Shown here: piece by piece, positions 26,362 through 38,051 of the stretch
Numbering within the stretch: the stretch's first letter is position 1
How the letters are laid out: each line of letters starts with the position of its first letter
Source of the DNA: Nocardioides litoris
Lineage (GTDB): Bacteria > Actinomycetota > Actinomycetes > Propionibacteriales > Nocardioidaceae
Length of the DNA stretch: 64,000 bases
Direction: 5' to 3'
Assembly: GCF_006346315.1 (NCBI RefSeq)
Contig: NZ_VDMR01000003.1
Coordinates: forward strand, 344,697-408,696
Program-made: the position numbers and the translations under genes
The notes under the pieces: model-generated
Told to the model about the DNA's origin: nothing
Databases searched by the model: none
What the model saw: only the letters and a program-made list of their open reading frames with translations

Positions 26362-26916
26362 ATGGCTGCTCCCACCGGACCGACCGCCGACGTCTCGGTC
26401 CGGGTCGCCTGGGCCGACGACGCCGACGCGATCGCGGCGGTGCAGGTGAGCGCCTGGGCCGTGCAGTACGCCGACGTCCTGCCCGCGGGGGCGCTGCCCG
26501 ACGACCCGGCGCCGGTCGCCGAGGCCTGGCGCGCGTCGCTCGGTCGTCCCGCCGACGCCCGGCAGCGGGCCCTGGTGGCCCTCGAGCGCAACCGGGTGGT
26601 CGGGTTCGCGGTCACCGGACCGGCAGGTGACCCCGACTGCGACCCGGTCGCCGACGGCGAGGTGGGCGAGCTCGTCGTGCTGCCCGACGAGCAGGGCAAG
26701 GGTCACGGCAGCCGCCTGCTCCAGGCCTGCGCCGAGACGCTGCAGGCCGACCGGTTCACCCGGGCCGTGACCTGGACGCTCGCCGGCGACGACGACCGCC
26801 GGGCGTTCTTCACCGGCGCGGGCTGGGCGCCCGACACCGCCCACCGCGAGCTCGACCTCGACGGGTCGGGCGAGACGACGGTCAAGCAGGTCAGGCTGCA
26901 CACCGCCCTGGCCTGA
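26362..26916 (+). CDS. GNAT-family acetyltransferase
   Basis: A 184-aa single-domain GNAT protein. SVRVAWADDADAIAAVQVSAW opens the fold; the acetyl-CoA loop is VLPDEQGKGHGSRLLQA, and AFFTGAGWAPD is the usual last strand-helix. Start 26362 is preferred because CATGAT lies 7 nt upstream; ATG 26350 is in frame and cannot be excluded. Substrate unknown. Confidence 0.82.
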   Translation: MAAPTGPTADVSVRVAWADDADAIAAVQVSAWAVQYADVLPAGALPDDPAPVAEAWRASLGRPADARQRALVALERNRVVGFAVTGPAGDPDCDPVADGEVGELVVLPDEQGKGHGSRLLQACAETLQADRFTRAVTWTLAGDDDRRAFFTGAGWAPDTAHRELDLDGSGETTVKQVRLHTALA

Positions 26917-27019
26917 GGGGTGGCCGGCACCGGGCCTCGAGGCCGCGCAGCCGGCGTGCGCGACCCCACCCCCGGAGGTCGAGGAAGGCGCGCTGGCGCC
27001 TGTCTCCAGACCCGCCAAC

Positions 27020-27269
27020 GGCTGCGGTCGTGTGGTCTCGAGACGGGACTCCGTCCCTCCTCGACCACCGTGCGGCCACCGGCTGCAGTCGTGTGGTCTC
27101 GAGACGGGACTCCGTCCCTCCTCGACCACCGTGCGGCCACCGGCTGCGGTCGTGTGGTCTCGAGACGGGACTCCGTCCCTCCTCGACCACCGTGCGGCCA
27201 CCGGCTGCGGTCGTGTGGTCTCGAGACGGGACGTCGTCCCTCCTCGACCACCGTGCGGCCACCGGCTGA
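27020..27269. repeat. four tandem 61-bp hairpin repeats
   Basis: Four head-to-tail copies of a 61-bp unit start at 27020. Each contains GTGGTCTCGAGAC, a short G/C stem, and CTCGACCACCGTGCGGCC. The flanks form an imperfect hairpin (GTGGTC...CGAG with CTCG.CCAC) and the core is GGGAC-TCC-GTCCC in three copies but GGGAC-GTC-GTCCC in the fourth. The array fills the gap between convergent genes (the GNAT gene and the M4 protease). Related single units occur at 43.2 kb. Open frames across it are artefacts of the repeat. Confidence 0.92.
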
Positions 27270-27296
27270 GGTGCGAGGAGCGGGCCCGGACGCGGA

Positions 27297-27338
27297 GAAC
27301 GGGGTCCGTGCCGGTTCCGTCCGGCACGGACCCCGTTC
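27297..27338 (-). terminator. strong hairpin terminator after the M4 protease gene
   Basis: A perfect 18-bp stem, GAACGGGGTCCGTGCCGG and its complement, has a 6-nt loop. It begins 19 bp past the protease stop and is independent of the neighbouring 61-bp repeats. Confidence 0.85.
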
Positions 27339-27356
27339 GTCAGGGGTGGGGCTGGG

Positions 27357-28991
27357 TCAGCCGACGCTGACCGCGCTCCACGCGGCGGCGACGGCGTTCT
27401 GCTGGGCGCTGCCGGCGCCGTACAGGTCGCGGGCGGCGTTGAGGGTGGCGGTGCGCGCCTGGGCGTAGGTGGTGCCCGAGGTGAAGTAGGTCGTCAGCGC
27501 GCGGAACCAGATCTTCTCGGCGGCCTCGCGCCCGATGCCCGTGACGGTCGAGCCGTTGCAGGTCGACGAGCTGTGCGCCTTGCCGCCGATCGTCTTGGCG
27601 CCCGAGCCCTCGGCGAGCAGGTAGAAGAAGTGGTTGCCCACGCCCGAGGAGTAGTGGACGTCGAGGTTCTTGGTGCCGGCCGTGTAGCAGTTGGGCGACT
27701 GGCCGTCGGCGATCGGGTTGTCCATGCGACGGAAGCCGGCGCCGTTCTTGAGGTCGAACTCCTCGCCGATGTAGTAGTCGCCCGGGTCGTTGGCGTTGGC
27801 GGCGTGGAACTCGACCATCGTGCCGAAGATGTCGGAGGTGGCCTCGTTGAGGCCACCGGACTCGCCCGAGTAGGTCAGGTTGGCGGTGTTCTCGGTGACG
27901 CCGTGCGACATCTCGTGGCCGGCCACGTCGAGGGAGACGAGCGGGCCGAAGTTGGCGCCGTCGCCGTCGCCGTAGGTCATCTTCTTGCCGTCCCAGAAGG
28001 CGTTGACGTAGCCGTTGCCGTAGTGGACGCGGCTCGGCGCGGCGGTGCCGTTGCCGAAGATGCCGTTGCGGCCGAGCTCGTTCTTGAAGTAGTCGAACGT
28101 CTGGGCGTGGCCGTAGTGGGCGTCGACGGCCGCGGTCTCGCGGTTGGCGTTGGAGCCGGTGCCGAACGACGCGTCGGGGCTGGTGTAGGCCACGCCGGGG
28201 ACGCAGCCGACGTTGAGGATCGTGCACAGGGCGCCGTCCTCGCGGTTCTGGGCGTCGGTGGTCTTGGCCCCGCCGTGCACCGGGTCGGTGAGCGTGAAGC
28301 CGCTGCCGGACTGGGTGACCTGGATCGGCACGGTGCCGCTGTAGAGCGAGCGGCCCTCGCCCTCGGCGGTGTGGATGCCCTCGACGCGACGGATGACGTC
28401 GCCGGTGCGCGCGTCGACGTACGTCGACAGCCGGCTCGGCGTGCCGTCGGACTGGCGGCCGACGGTGACGACCTCCCACGCCAGGCGAGGGGTGGCCCCA
28501 CGAGCGTCGACGACCAAGCGGGGGGCCTGGTCGCTCGCGCGCAGGTTGCGGATGTCGCGGGTGCCCGCGGCGGGGGCCAGCGTGCGGCTGAGCGCCTTGG
28601 CGGCGCCGAGCACCGGCTCGACCACGAGGTCGACGGGCGTCTTGAGCGTCTGGCTCACCGACTCCAGGTCGGCGTCGGGGGCCTGGTGCACGACGAGGTC
28701 GCCGCCCAGCACCGGCAGCCCGCGGTAGGAGCGCTCCATGCGGACGTGGGTGCCGCCGTCCCGGTCGACGATGACGTCGGTGGTGGTGAGCTCCTGCTCG
28801 ACGCTGCCCCGCGCGGCGGCAGACCCGGTGAGGGCGTCGACCGCCCGGGAGACGGCCTGGGCCGGCGTCGGCTTGGCGGTGACGGCCGGGTCGGCGGTGG
28901 CGACCGCGGCGACCGAGGCCGAGGCGGGCTGCAGGCCGGCGACGCCGACGACCGCCACCGCGGCAGCGGCCAGTCCGAGAGATGTGCGCAT
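27357..28991 (-). CDS. secreted M4 (thermolysin-like) metallopeptidase
   Basis: An exported zinc endopeptidase made as a preproenzyme. The 544-aa product has a Sec signal (about 1-28, SLGLAAAAVAVVGVAGLQPASA), an FTP/PepSY propeptide (about 40-200), and the peptidase domain with HEMSH (H359, E360, H363) and the third ligand in GGLNEATSDIFG. The catalytic His region HYSSGVGNHFFYL is present. ATG 28991 has GAGGA 5 nt upstream; ATG 29003 is weaker. The length shows no fused C-terminal domains. Confidence 0.93.
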   Translation of the reverse strand: MRTSLGLAAAAVAVVGVAGLQPASASVAAVATADPAVTAKPTPAQAVSRAVDALTGSAAARGSVEQELTTTDVIVDRDGGTHVRMERSYRGLPVLGGDLVVHQAPDADLESVSQTLKTPVDLVVEPVLGAAKALSRTLAPAAGTRDIRNLRASDQAPRLVVDARGATPRLAWEVVTVGRQSDGTPSRLSTYVDARTGDVIRRVEGIHTAEGEGRSLYSGTVPIQVTQSGSGFTLTDPVHGGAKTTDAQNREDGALCTILNVGCVPGVAYTSPDASFGTGSNANRETAAVDAHYGHAQTFDYFKNELGRNGIFGNGTAAPSRVHYGNGYVNAFWDGKKMTYGDGDGANFGPLVSLDVAGHEMSHGVTENTANLTYSGESGGLNEATSDIFGTMVEFHAANANDPGDYYIGEEFDLKNGAGFRRMDNPIADGQSPNCYTAGTKNLDVHYSSGVGNHFFYLLAEGSGAKTIGGKAHSSSTCNGSTVTGIGREAAEKIWFRALTTYFTSGTTYAQARTATLNAARDLYGAGSAQQNAVAAAWSAVSVG

Positions 28992-29158
28992 GGTGGTCCT
29001 CATCCGTTCGTGCGGCGCCCACGGAAGGGCGCCGTTCCTCGGCCGAGGGTGCTACGCGCGGTCTGGACCGGTCGACCGTCTCGACGCCCCACGTTTGTGC
29101 AGCGCAGGTTCCTGAGGCACCTGCGACACCGCGTCGCAGGTGGCGCGGGAGGGGCGGC

Positions 29159-32033
<2,875 letters not shown>

Positions 32034-32046
32034 GACCGCGCGAGGG

Positions 32047-33363
32047 TCAGGACGGCCCGACGACCGCCAGGACCTCCTTGCGCGTGAAGACCTCGGCGGC
32101 GACCTCGCGCACCTCCTCGAGCGTGACGGCGTCGATGCGCGCGATCACGCCGTCGATGTCGAGGAGCTCGTCGTGGACGAGCTCGGCCTTGCCGAGCCGG
32201 ACCATCCGGGAGGCGGAGTCCTCCAGGCCGAGGACGAGACCGCCGCGCAGCTGGCCCTTGCCACGCTCGAGCTCCTCGGCGGTGATGCCGTGGGCGGCCA
32301 CGCGGGAGAGCTCGAGCCGGACCACGGCCAGCGTCTCGTCGAGCTTGGCGGGCAGGCAGCCGACGCTGACGCCGACGAGACCGGCGTCGGCGTGGTGGGA
32401 GGAGAAGGAGTAGACCGAGTAGGCCAGGCCGCGGCGCTCACGGATCTCCTGGAACAGCCGCGAGGACGTGCCGCCGCCGAGCGCGGTGTTGAGGACACCG
32501 AGGGCGAAGCGGCGGTCGTCGTCGCGCGCGGGGCCCTCCATGCCCAGGACCACGTTGACCTGCTCGAAGGGCCGGGTGGCCTCGGAGGTGCCGGGCTTGA
32601 CCCGCACCCGGCGCCCGAGCCGGCGCGGTCCGACCGGCTCGGCCTCGCCGTCGAGCCAGCCGCTGCGGCCGAAGGCCCGCTCGACCTGCCGGACGACGGT
32701 GGTGTGGTCGAGGTTGCCGGCGACGGCCACCACCATGCGCTCGGGTCGGTAGTGCCGTCGGTAGAAGCGCTGGATGGTCGCCCGGTCGAGGGCGGTGATG
32801 GACTCGACGGTGCCCGCGATCGGGCGGCCCAGCGGTGAGGTCGCGCCGAAGGCCTGCTCGGCGAACAGGTTGTGCACGACGTCGTCGGGGTCGTCGTCGT
32901 GCATGGCGATCTCGTCGAGGATGACCTCGCGCTCGGCCTCGACGTCGTCGTCGGTGATGACCGAGCTGGTGATCATGTCGCCCAGCACGTCGACGGCGAG
33001 CGGGAGGTCCTCGTCGAGCACCCGCGCGTGGAAGCAGGTGTACTCCTTGGCGGTGAAGGCGTTGATCTCACCGCCCACGGCGTCGAGGGCGATCGAGAGG
33101 TCGAACGCCGAGCGCTCGTGCGTCCCCTTGAACAGCAGGTGCTCGAGGAAGTGGGAGCAGCCGTGCAGCTTCGGCGTCTCGTCGCGCGACCCGACGTCGA
33201 CGAAGACGCCGATCGTGGCCGACCGGGCGCCGGCCATCTGCTCGGTGACGATCCGCAACCCGCTGGCCAGCACGGTCCGGCGTACGCGTGAGGTGACCGC
33301 TCCCCCGCTGTCGCGCACCGTCGAGACGGTGCGCGTGGTCCTGCTCTTCTGCACGTCCTCCAT
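32047..33363 (-). CDS. M16-family zinc peptidase (pitrilysin-like)
   Basis: A 438-aa processing peptidase with the inverted zinc motif HFLEH (H71, E74, H75) and a following conserved REVILDEIAMHDDDP segment containing the distal Glu ligand. The second, inactive M16 half (about 220-430) includes LGGGTSSRLFQEIRERRGLAYSVYS. In actinobacteria this gene usually follows pnp and rpsO, as here. The ATG start is the first of the frame; its own Shine-Dalgarno is poorly placed. Confidence 0.93.
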   Translation of the reverse strand: MEDVQKSRTTRTVSTVRDSGGAVTSRVRRTVLASGLRIVTEQMAGARSATIGVFVDVGSRDETPKLHGCSHFLEHLLFKGTHERSAFDLSIALDAVGGEINAFTAKEYTCFHARVLDEDLPLAVDVLGDMITSSVITDDDVEAEREVILDEIAMHDDDPDDVVHNLFAEQAFGATSPLGRPIAGTVESITALDRATIQRFYRRHYRPERMVVAVAGNLDHTTVVRQVERAFGRSGWLDGEAEPVGPRRLGRRVRVKPGTSEATRPFEQVNVVLGMEGPARDDDRRFALGVLNTALGGGTSSRLFQEIRERRGLAYSVYSFSSHHADAGLVGVSVGCLPAKLDETLAVVRLELSRVAAHGITAEELERGKGQLRGGLVLGLEDSASRMVRLGKAELVHDELLDIDGVIARIDAVTLEEVREVAAEVFTRKEVLAVVGPS

Positions 33364-33394
33364 CCTCCCCGGCCCGCCAAGGGCCCGAAAAACA

Positions 33395-33428
33395 CGCTGA
33401 CCCGCCGTGCGTTCACGACGGGTCAGCG
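33395..33428 (-). terminator. intrinsic terminator after pnp
   Basis: CGCTGACCCG pairs with CGGGTCAGCG, with inner CGTG/CACG. On the minus strand the stem is followed by TGTTTTT, a classic rho-independent signal 8 bp past the pnp stop. Confidence 0.88.
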
Positions 33429-33435
33429 CGGTGGA

Positions 33436-35661
33436 TCAGGCCTCGGCGGGCTCGCTCGCCTCGGCGCCGGCCTCGGCCGACTCCTCGACCACCGGGATCA
33501 GCGAGAGCTTGCCGCGGTCGTCGACCTCGGCGATCTCGACCTGGATCTTCTGGCCGACCGAGACGACGTCCTCGACGTTCTCGACCCGCTTGCCGCCCAC
33601 CAGGCCGCGCAGCTTGGTGATGTGGAGCAGGCCGTCCTTGCCGGGCAGCAGGGAGACGAACGCACCGAAGTTGGTCGTCTTCACGATCGTGCCGAGGTAG
33701 CGCTCGCCGACCTCGGGCATCGTCGGGTTGGCGATCTGGTTGACCGCGTTGCGCGCGGCCTCCGCGGCGTCGCCGTTGGTCGCCCCGATGTAGACCGTGC
33801 CGTCGTCCTCGATCGAGATCGTGGCGCCGGTGTCCTCCTGGATCTGGTTGATCACCTTGCCCTTCGGGCCGATGACCTCGCCGATCTTGTCGACCGGGAC
33901 GCGCACGGTGATGATGCGCGGCGCGTGCACCGACATCTCCTCCGGGCCGTCGATGGCCTCGCCCATGACGTCGAGGATCGCCAGGCGGGCGTCCTTGGCC
34001 TGGGTCAGCGCGGCGGCCAGGACCTCGGCCGGGATGCCGTCGAGCTTGGTGTCGAGCTGCAGCGCGGTGACGAACTCGCGGGTGCCGGCGACCTTGAAGT
34101 CCATGTCGCCCATCGCGTCCTCGGCGCCGAGGATGTCGGTCAGCGCGACGTACGTCGTCTCGCCGTCGACCTCGCCGGAGATGAGGCCCATCGCGATGCC
34201 GGCCACGGGCGCCTTGAGCGGCACGCCCGCCTGGAGCAGGGACAGCGTCGAGGCGCAGACCGAGCCCATCGAGGTCGAGCCGTTGGAGCCCATGGCCTCC
34301 GACAGCTGGCGGATCGCGTAGGGGAACTCCTCGCGGCTCGGCAGCACCGGCAGGATGGCGCGGCGCGCGAGCGCACCGTGGCCGACCTCGCGGCGCTTGG
34401 GCGAGCCCACGCGGCCGGTCTCGCCGGTGGAGAACGGCGGGAAGACGTACTTGTGCATGTAGCGGCGGTGCTTCTCGGGGCTCAAGGTGTCGAGCTGCTG
34501 CTCGAGCTTGAGCATGTTGAGCGTGGTGACGCCGAGGATCTGGGTCTCGCCGCGCTCGAACAGGGCCGAGCCGTGCACCCGCGGGATGACGCCGACCTCG
34601 GCGAACAGCGGACGGATGTCGGCCAGGCCGCGGCCGTCCATGCGGACCTTGTCGCGCAGGACGCGCTCGCGCATGAGGGACTTGGTGACCGCCTTGAAGG
34701 CCGCCCCGATTTCCTTCTCGCGACCCTCGAACTGGGCGCCGACCTGGTCGAGCAGCGAGGCCTTGACCTCGTCGAGCTTCTCGTCGCGCTCCTGCTTGCC
34801 CACGATGGCCAGGGCCTCGGTCGTGGCGGTCGCGGAGGCGGCGTGCACGGCGTCGTACACGTCGTCCTCGAAGTCGAGGAAGACCGGGAACTCCTGCACG
34901 GGCTTGGCGGCCTGCTTGGCCAGCTCGGCCTGCGCGTCGCAGAGCTGCTTGATGAAGGGCTTGGCGGCGTCGAGGCCACCGGCCACGACCTCCTCCGAGG
35001 GAGCCTGGCTGCCGGAGGCGACCAGCTCGTAGGTGTTCTCGGGGGCCTCGGCCTCGACCATCATGATCGCGACGTCACCGGAGTCGGTGACCCGACCGGC
35101 GACGACCATGTCGAACACGGCGCTCTCGAGCTGGCTGTGGCTCGGGAAGGCGACCCACTGGCCCTCGATGAGGGCGACGCGGACGCCGCCGACCGGGCCG
35201 GAGAACGGCAGGCCGGAGAGCTGGGTCGACATCGACGCGGCGTTGATGGCCAGCACGTCGTAGGGCTGGTCGGGGTCGAGCGCCATGACGGTGATGACGA
35301 CCTGGACCTCGTTGCGCAGGCCCTTCTTGAAGGTCGGGCGCAGCGGGCGGTCGATGAGGCGGCAGGTGAGGATCGCGTCCTCACCCGGGCGACCCTCGGA
35401 CCGGAAGAAGGAGCCGGGGATCTGGCCCACGGCGTACATCCGCTCCTCGACGTCGATCGTCAGGGGGAAGAAGTCGAAGTGGTCCTTGGGGTGCTTGCCG
35501 GCCGTGGTGGCCGAGAGCAGCATCGTCTCGTCGTCGAGGTAGGCAGTCACCGAACCGGCGGCCTGACGGGCCAGCAGGCCGGTCTCGAACTTGACGGTGC
35601 GGGTGCCGAACTTGCCGTTGTCGAGGACGGTCTCGACAGCGGTGATGACGGGTTCTGTCAC
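33436..35661 (-). CDS. pnp: polyribonucleotide nucleotidyltransferase (PNPase)
   Basis: A phosphorolytic 3'-5' exoribonuclease and degradosome core. The 741-aa product has two RNase PH domains (about 15-230 and 325-550), a KH domain ([15 protein letters not shown]) and an S1 domain ([16 protein letters not shown]), ending in an Ala/Glu-rich tail. GTG 35661 ([11 protein letters not shown]) is preceded by GAAAGAG; the frame extends 37 codons upstream without family similarity. A long leader separates it from rpsO. Confidence 0.97.
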   Translation of the reverse strand: MTEPVITAVETVLDNGKFGTRTVKFETGLLARQAAGSVTAYLDDETMLLSATTAGKHPKDHFDFFPLTIDVEERMYAVGQIPGSFFRSEGRPGEDAILTCRLIDRPLRPTFKKGLRNEVQVVITVMALDPDQPYDVLAINAASMSTQLSGLPFSGPVGGVRVALIEGQWVAFPSHSQLESAVFDMVVAGRVTDSGDVAIMMVEAEAPENTYELVASGSQAPSEEVVAGGLDAAKPFIKQLCDAQAELAKQAAKPVQEFPVFLDFEDDVYDAVHAASATATTEALAIVGKQERDEKLDEVKASLLDQVGAQFEGREKEIGAAFKAVTKSLMRERVLRDKVRMDGRGLADIRPLFAEVGVIPRVHGSALFERGETQILGVTTLNMLKLEQQLDTLSPEKHRRYMHKYVFPPFSTGETGRVGSPKRREVGHGALARRAILPVLPSREEFPYAIRQLSEAMGSNGSTSMGSVCASTLSLLQAGVPLKAPVAGIAMGLISGEVDGETTYVALTDILGAEDAMGDMDFKVAGTREFVTALQLDTKLDGIPAEVLAAALTQAKDARLAILDVMGEAIDGPEEMSVHAPRIITVRVPVDKIGEVIGPKGKVINQIQEDTGATISIEDDGTVYIGATNGDAAEAARNAVNQIANPTMPEVGERYLGTIVKTTNFGAFVSLLPGKDGLLHITKLRGLVGGKRVENVEDVVSVGQKIQVEIAEVDDRGKLSLIPVVEESAEAGAEASEPAEA

Positions 35662-35883
35662 GTGTGACTCTTTCGTTCGCGGTGCGATCCGCGACTCCCG
35701 CGCACGTGCCCCGGCCCCGACGGGGCCCGGAGCGGTTGGCCGATCTTCGATCGAGACCCGCAGGGGCGGCATGCCGGCTCCTGAAGATCACTACCGAGGA
35801 CCGGGCCTGACGGTGGCGCGGATCGCTCCTGTGAGTGGGTGTTCAGTTGTGGTGGTGCGTGGGGGCCTGACCCCAAAACTACT

Positions 35884-35915
35884 CGTCGGGGCCCACCGGG
35901 TGGTGGACCCCGACG
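35884..35915 (-). terminator. hairpin between rpsO and pnp
   Basis: CGTCGGGG and CCACC pair with GGTGG and CCCCGACG around a short loop. On the minus strand it is followed by AGTAGTTTT, 5 bp past the rpsO stop. The remaining leader to pnp (35662-35883) has G/C-rich inverted segments but no recognised riboswitch; PNPase autoregulation at this interval is known in other bacteria. Confidence 0.7.
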
Positions 35916-35919
35916 TGGG

Positions 35920-36195
35920 TCAGCGGCGCAGGCCGAGACGCTCGATGATCGAGCGGTAGCGCTCGATCTCGGTCTTGCGCAGGTAGTTGAGCAACCGGCG
36001 GCGCTGGCCGACGAGCAGCAGCAGACCACGACGGCTGTGGTGGTCGTGCTTGTGCGTCTTGAGGTGCTCGGTCAGGTGGGCGATCCGGTGGCTGAGCAGC
36101 GCGATCTGCACCTCGGGCGAGCCGGTGTCGCCCTCGGTCGTGGCGTACTCGGCGATGATCTTCTTCTTGGTCTCCGCGTCGGTACCGACGGACAT
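35920..36195 (-). CDS. rpsO: 30S ribosomal protein S15
   Basis: S15 binds 16S rRNA and nucleates the platform of the small subunit. The 91-aa product has the family core [31 protein letters not shown] and [16 protein letters not shown] with AGGAGGA a few nt upstream. It is transcribed toward pnp from a sigma-70-like promoter at about 36.3 kb. Confidence 0.98.
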   Translation of the reverse strand: MSVGTDAETKKKIIAEYATTEGDTGSPEVQIALLSHRIAHLTEHLKTHKHDHHSRRGLLLLVGQRRRLLNYLRKTEIERYRSIIERLGLRR

Positions 36196-36320
36196 GCGTC
36201 TCCTCCTGGGTGTTCACTCGCTGCGCGGCGCGCCGGGGCCTGTTCTCCCGGGCACTCTGGATCCGCGGCCGTTGCACGGCGGTCAGGGTGATGCCCGTCC
36301 CAGCACGGGACGGACAGGAC

Positions 36321-36350
36321 AATCTAGCGCGACGCGGGCGGGTCACCCAA
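36321..36350 (-). promoter_or_regulatory. sigma-70-type promoter of rpsO
   Basis: On the minus strand TTGGGT (36350-36345), an 18-bp spacer and TAGATT (36326-36321) form a good housekeeping promoter, about 125 bp before the rpsO ATG. Confidence 0.6.
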
Positions 36351-36429
36351 TCGCGCGGGCTCCATCGTGTCCTGCGGGGCTGGTGGTCGCGGGTGGGTCG
36401 GGTGGCCGCGCGCGTGGCAGGCCGCGTCT

Positions 36430-36810
36430 CGACGTCAAGGACGCTCGCTGCGCTCGCGCCGCTGCGCGGCGGCCTGCGGCCGTCCTTGACCCCGAGCCTC
36501 GCGCGACCCGCCGACCTGCGCGCTGTCGGCGACGCCTCGGGTCCCGTGCCCGGCGCGCCGCCGCTGGCGCGGCCACCCGCCCCACCAGCAACAACCACCC
36601 CTCTCCTGGGCGGGATCTCCCGCTCCTGGTCGGTAGTTCCCCGCCAGGAGTGGGAGATCGGCGCCAGGAGTCAGGGCGGCCGCGCCAGCGGCGGCGCGGG
36701 CGGAGCCCGTGCCGTCGAGCGCGCCGTCAGTCGATCGGGCGAGGCTCCGGGTCAAGGACCGCGAAGCGGCCGCGCAGCGGCGCCGCAGGCGTCCTTGACG
36801 CGGAGACCCG
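36430..36810. repeat. nested inverted-repeat element
   Basis: About 370 bp between the rpsO promoter and the next gene is one large interrupted palindrome. The outer modules (36434-36502 and 36739-36799) each have GTCAAGGAC...GTCCTTGAC hairpins and are reverse complements of one another. Inside them an exact 21-bp inverted pair (36554-36574 with 36678-36698) flanks a core of CTCCTGG/CCAGGAG palindromes (36602-36671). The core matches the repeat at 20.6 kb. There is no coding capacity beyond G/C-rich shadow frames, and no transposase. Confidence 0.85.
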
Positions 36811-36919
36811 ATCGACTACGCGCGCAGCCGCCCACACCAACCACAGGGTGTAGCCCGCAGACCGGCTGCGAGGCTTCGAGGCTCGTCGCTGGTGCTCCTC
36901 GCACCTCGGGCAACGGGGG

Positions 36920-38011
36920 TCAGGAGGTGCCGACCTTGACGCACATGACGTCGGGCAGGTGGGCCACGACCTCGCGCCAGGAGTCGCCGGCGTCGGCCGA
37001 GGCCCACACGGCGCCGTTGCGCGCACCGACGTACAGCCCGGCGGGGCCGTGGTCGTCGGCGCACATCGCGTCGCGCATGACGCTGACGTAGAAGCGGTCG
37101 GGCAGGCCGTGGTCGAGCGGCTCCCAGGAGGCGCCGGCGTCGCGGCTGCGCCAGACTCGGGCGCGGGCGTTCGGCGGGTAGCGGCTCTCCCCGGCGCCGT
37201 TGGGCCAGACGTACAGGGTGTCGGGCTCGTGGGGGTGGACCACGACCGGGAAGCCGAAGTCGCTCGGCAGCCCGTCGGCGATGGGGTGCCAGGTGGCGGC
37301 GTGGTCGTCGGAGCGGTAGACGCCGCCGTGGTTCTGCAGGTAGAGCCGGTCGGGGCGCGAGGGGTGTCGGGCCACCTTGTGCACGCACTGGCCGAACTCG
37401 GGGTACTGCGAGCCCTCGGGCAGGAAGTCCGCGCGCACGCCCACGTTGCGCGGCGTCCACGACCGGCCGGCGTCGGCGGTCTGGTAGACGCCGCCGGTGG
37501 AGATGGCCACGGTCACCGAGTCGGGATCGGTGGGGTGCGGCAGGATCGTGTGGAAGGCCTGGCCGCCGAAGCCGGCGCCCCAGTCCGGGCGGTGCGGGTG
37601 GTTCCAGAGCGCCTCCTCGAGGGCGAAGGTCTCGCCCCCGTCGCGGGAGCGCCACACCGCGCCCGGCTCGGTCCCGGCCCACACCTCACCGTCGCCCGGG
37701 CCCGCGACGAGCTGCCAGACCCGCTCGACGCTGGCTCCGCTGCCCTCGGGGAACCGGACGCCCCCGCCGGGGGTCTCGTGCCAGGTCTCGCCGAGGTCGT
37801 CGGACCACCGCACCTGCGGCCCGAGCCACGACGACGAGGCACCGGCGAGCAGCCGCGGCCGCCCGCCCTCGCCCGACCGCGGGAGGACGAGGCAGGAGTA
37901 GACCTCCTCCATGTCGTGGTGCGGGCCGGTGAACGACCAGTCCGCCCGGTCGTCGTCCGACGTCCCGATCCACAGTCCCTTGCGCGTGCCGACCATCAGT
38001 ACAGTGCCCAT
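36920..38011 (-). CDS. Asp-box (BNR/sialidase-fold) beta-propeller protein
   Basis: A 363-aa propeller with at least six Asp-box motifs, among them WSDDLGETW, WRSRDGGETF, YQTADAGRSW, YRSDDHAATW, WRSRDAGASW and WASADAGDSW. The start MGTVLMVGTRKGLWIGTSDD lacks a signal peptide, so it is probably cytoplasmic and not a secreted sialidase. The catalytic Arg triad and Glu/Tyr pair of true sialidases are not evident. It is downstream of the Ter-island HAD gene on the same strand (40 bp), so it may belong to that unit. Confidence 0.85.
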   Translation of the reverse strand: MGTVLMVGTRKGLWIGTSDDDRADWSFTGPHHDMEEVYSCLVLPRSGEGGRPRLLAGASSSWLGPQVRWSDDLGETWHETPGGGVRFPEGSGASVERVWQLVAGPGDGEVWAGTEPGAVWRSRDGGETFALEEALWNHPHRPDWGAGFGGQAFHTILPHPTDPDSVTVAISTGGVYQTADAGRSWTPRNVGVRADFLPEGSQYPEFGQCVHKVARHPSRPDRLYLQNHGGVYRSDDHAATWHPIADGLPSDFGFPVVVHPHEPDTLYVWPNGAGESRYPPNARARVWRSRDAGASWEPLDHGLPDRFYVSVMRDAMCADDHGPAGLYVGARNGAVWASADAGDSWREVVAHLPDVMCVKVGTS

Positions 38012-38051
38012 GCCAGGTCGACCGGCCCCGCGGCCCGGACTCATCGGTCGG

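Noticed and set aside
27020..27269. CRISPR-like array
   Set aside because: The four units are identical head to tail with no variable spacers and no cas genes. They are hairpin repeats.
26920..27468. Small proteins encoded across the 61-bp repeats
   Set aside because: All frames translate the repeat into similar low-complexity peptides without start signals. They are artefacts of the repeat.
36210..37091. Open frames across the 36.2-36.9 kb gap
   Set aside because: They run through palindromic DNA in both directions, share no codon bias with neighbours and have no start signals. The gap is explained by the repeat element.
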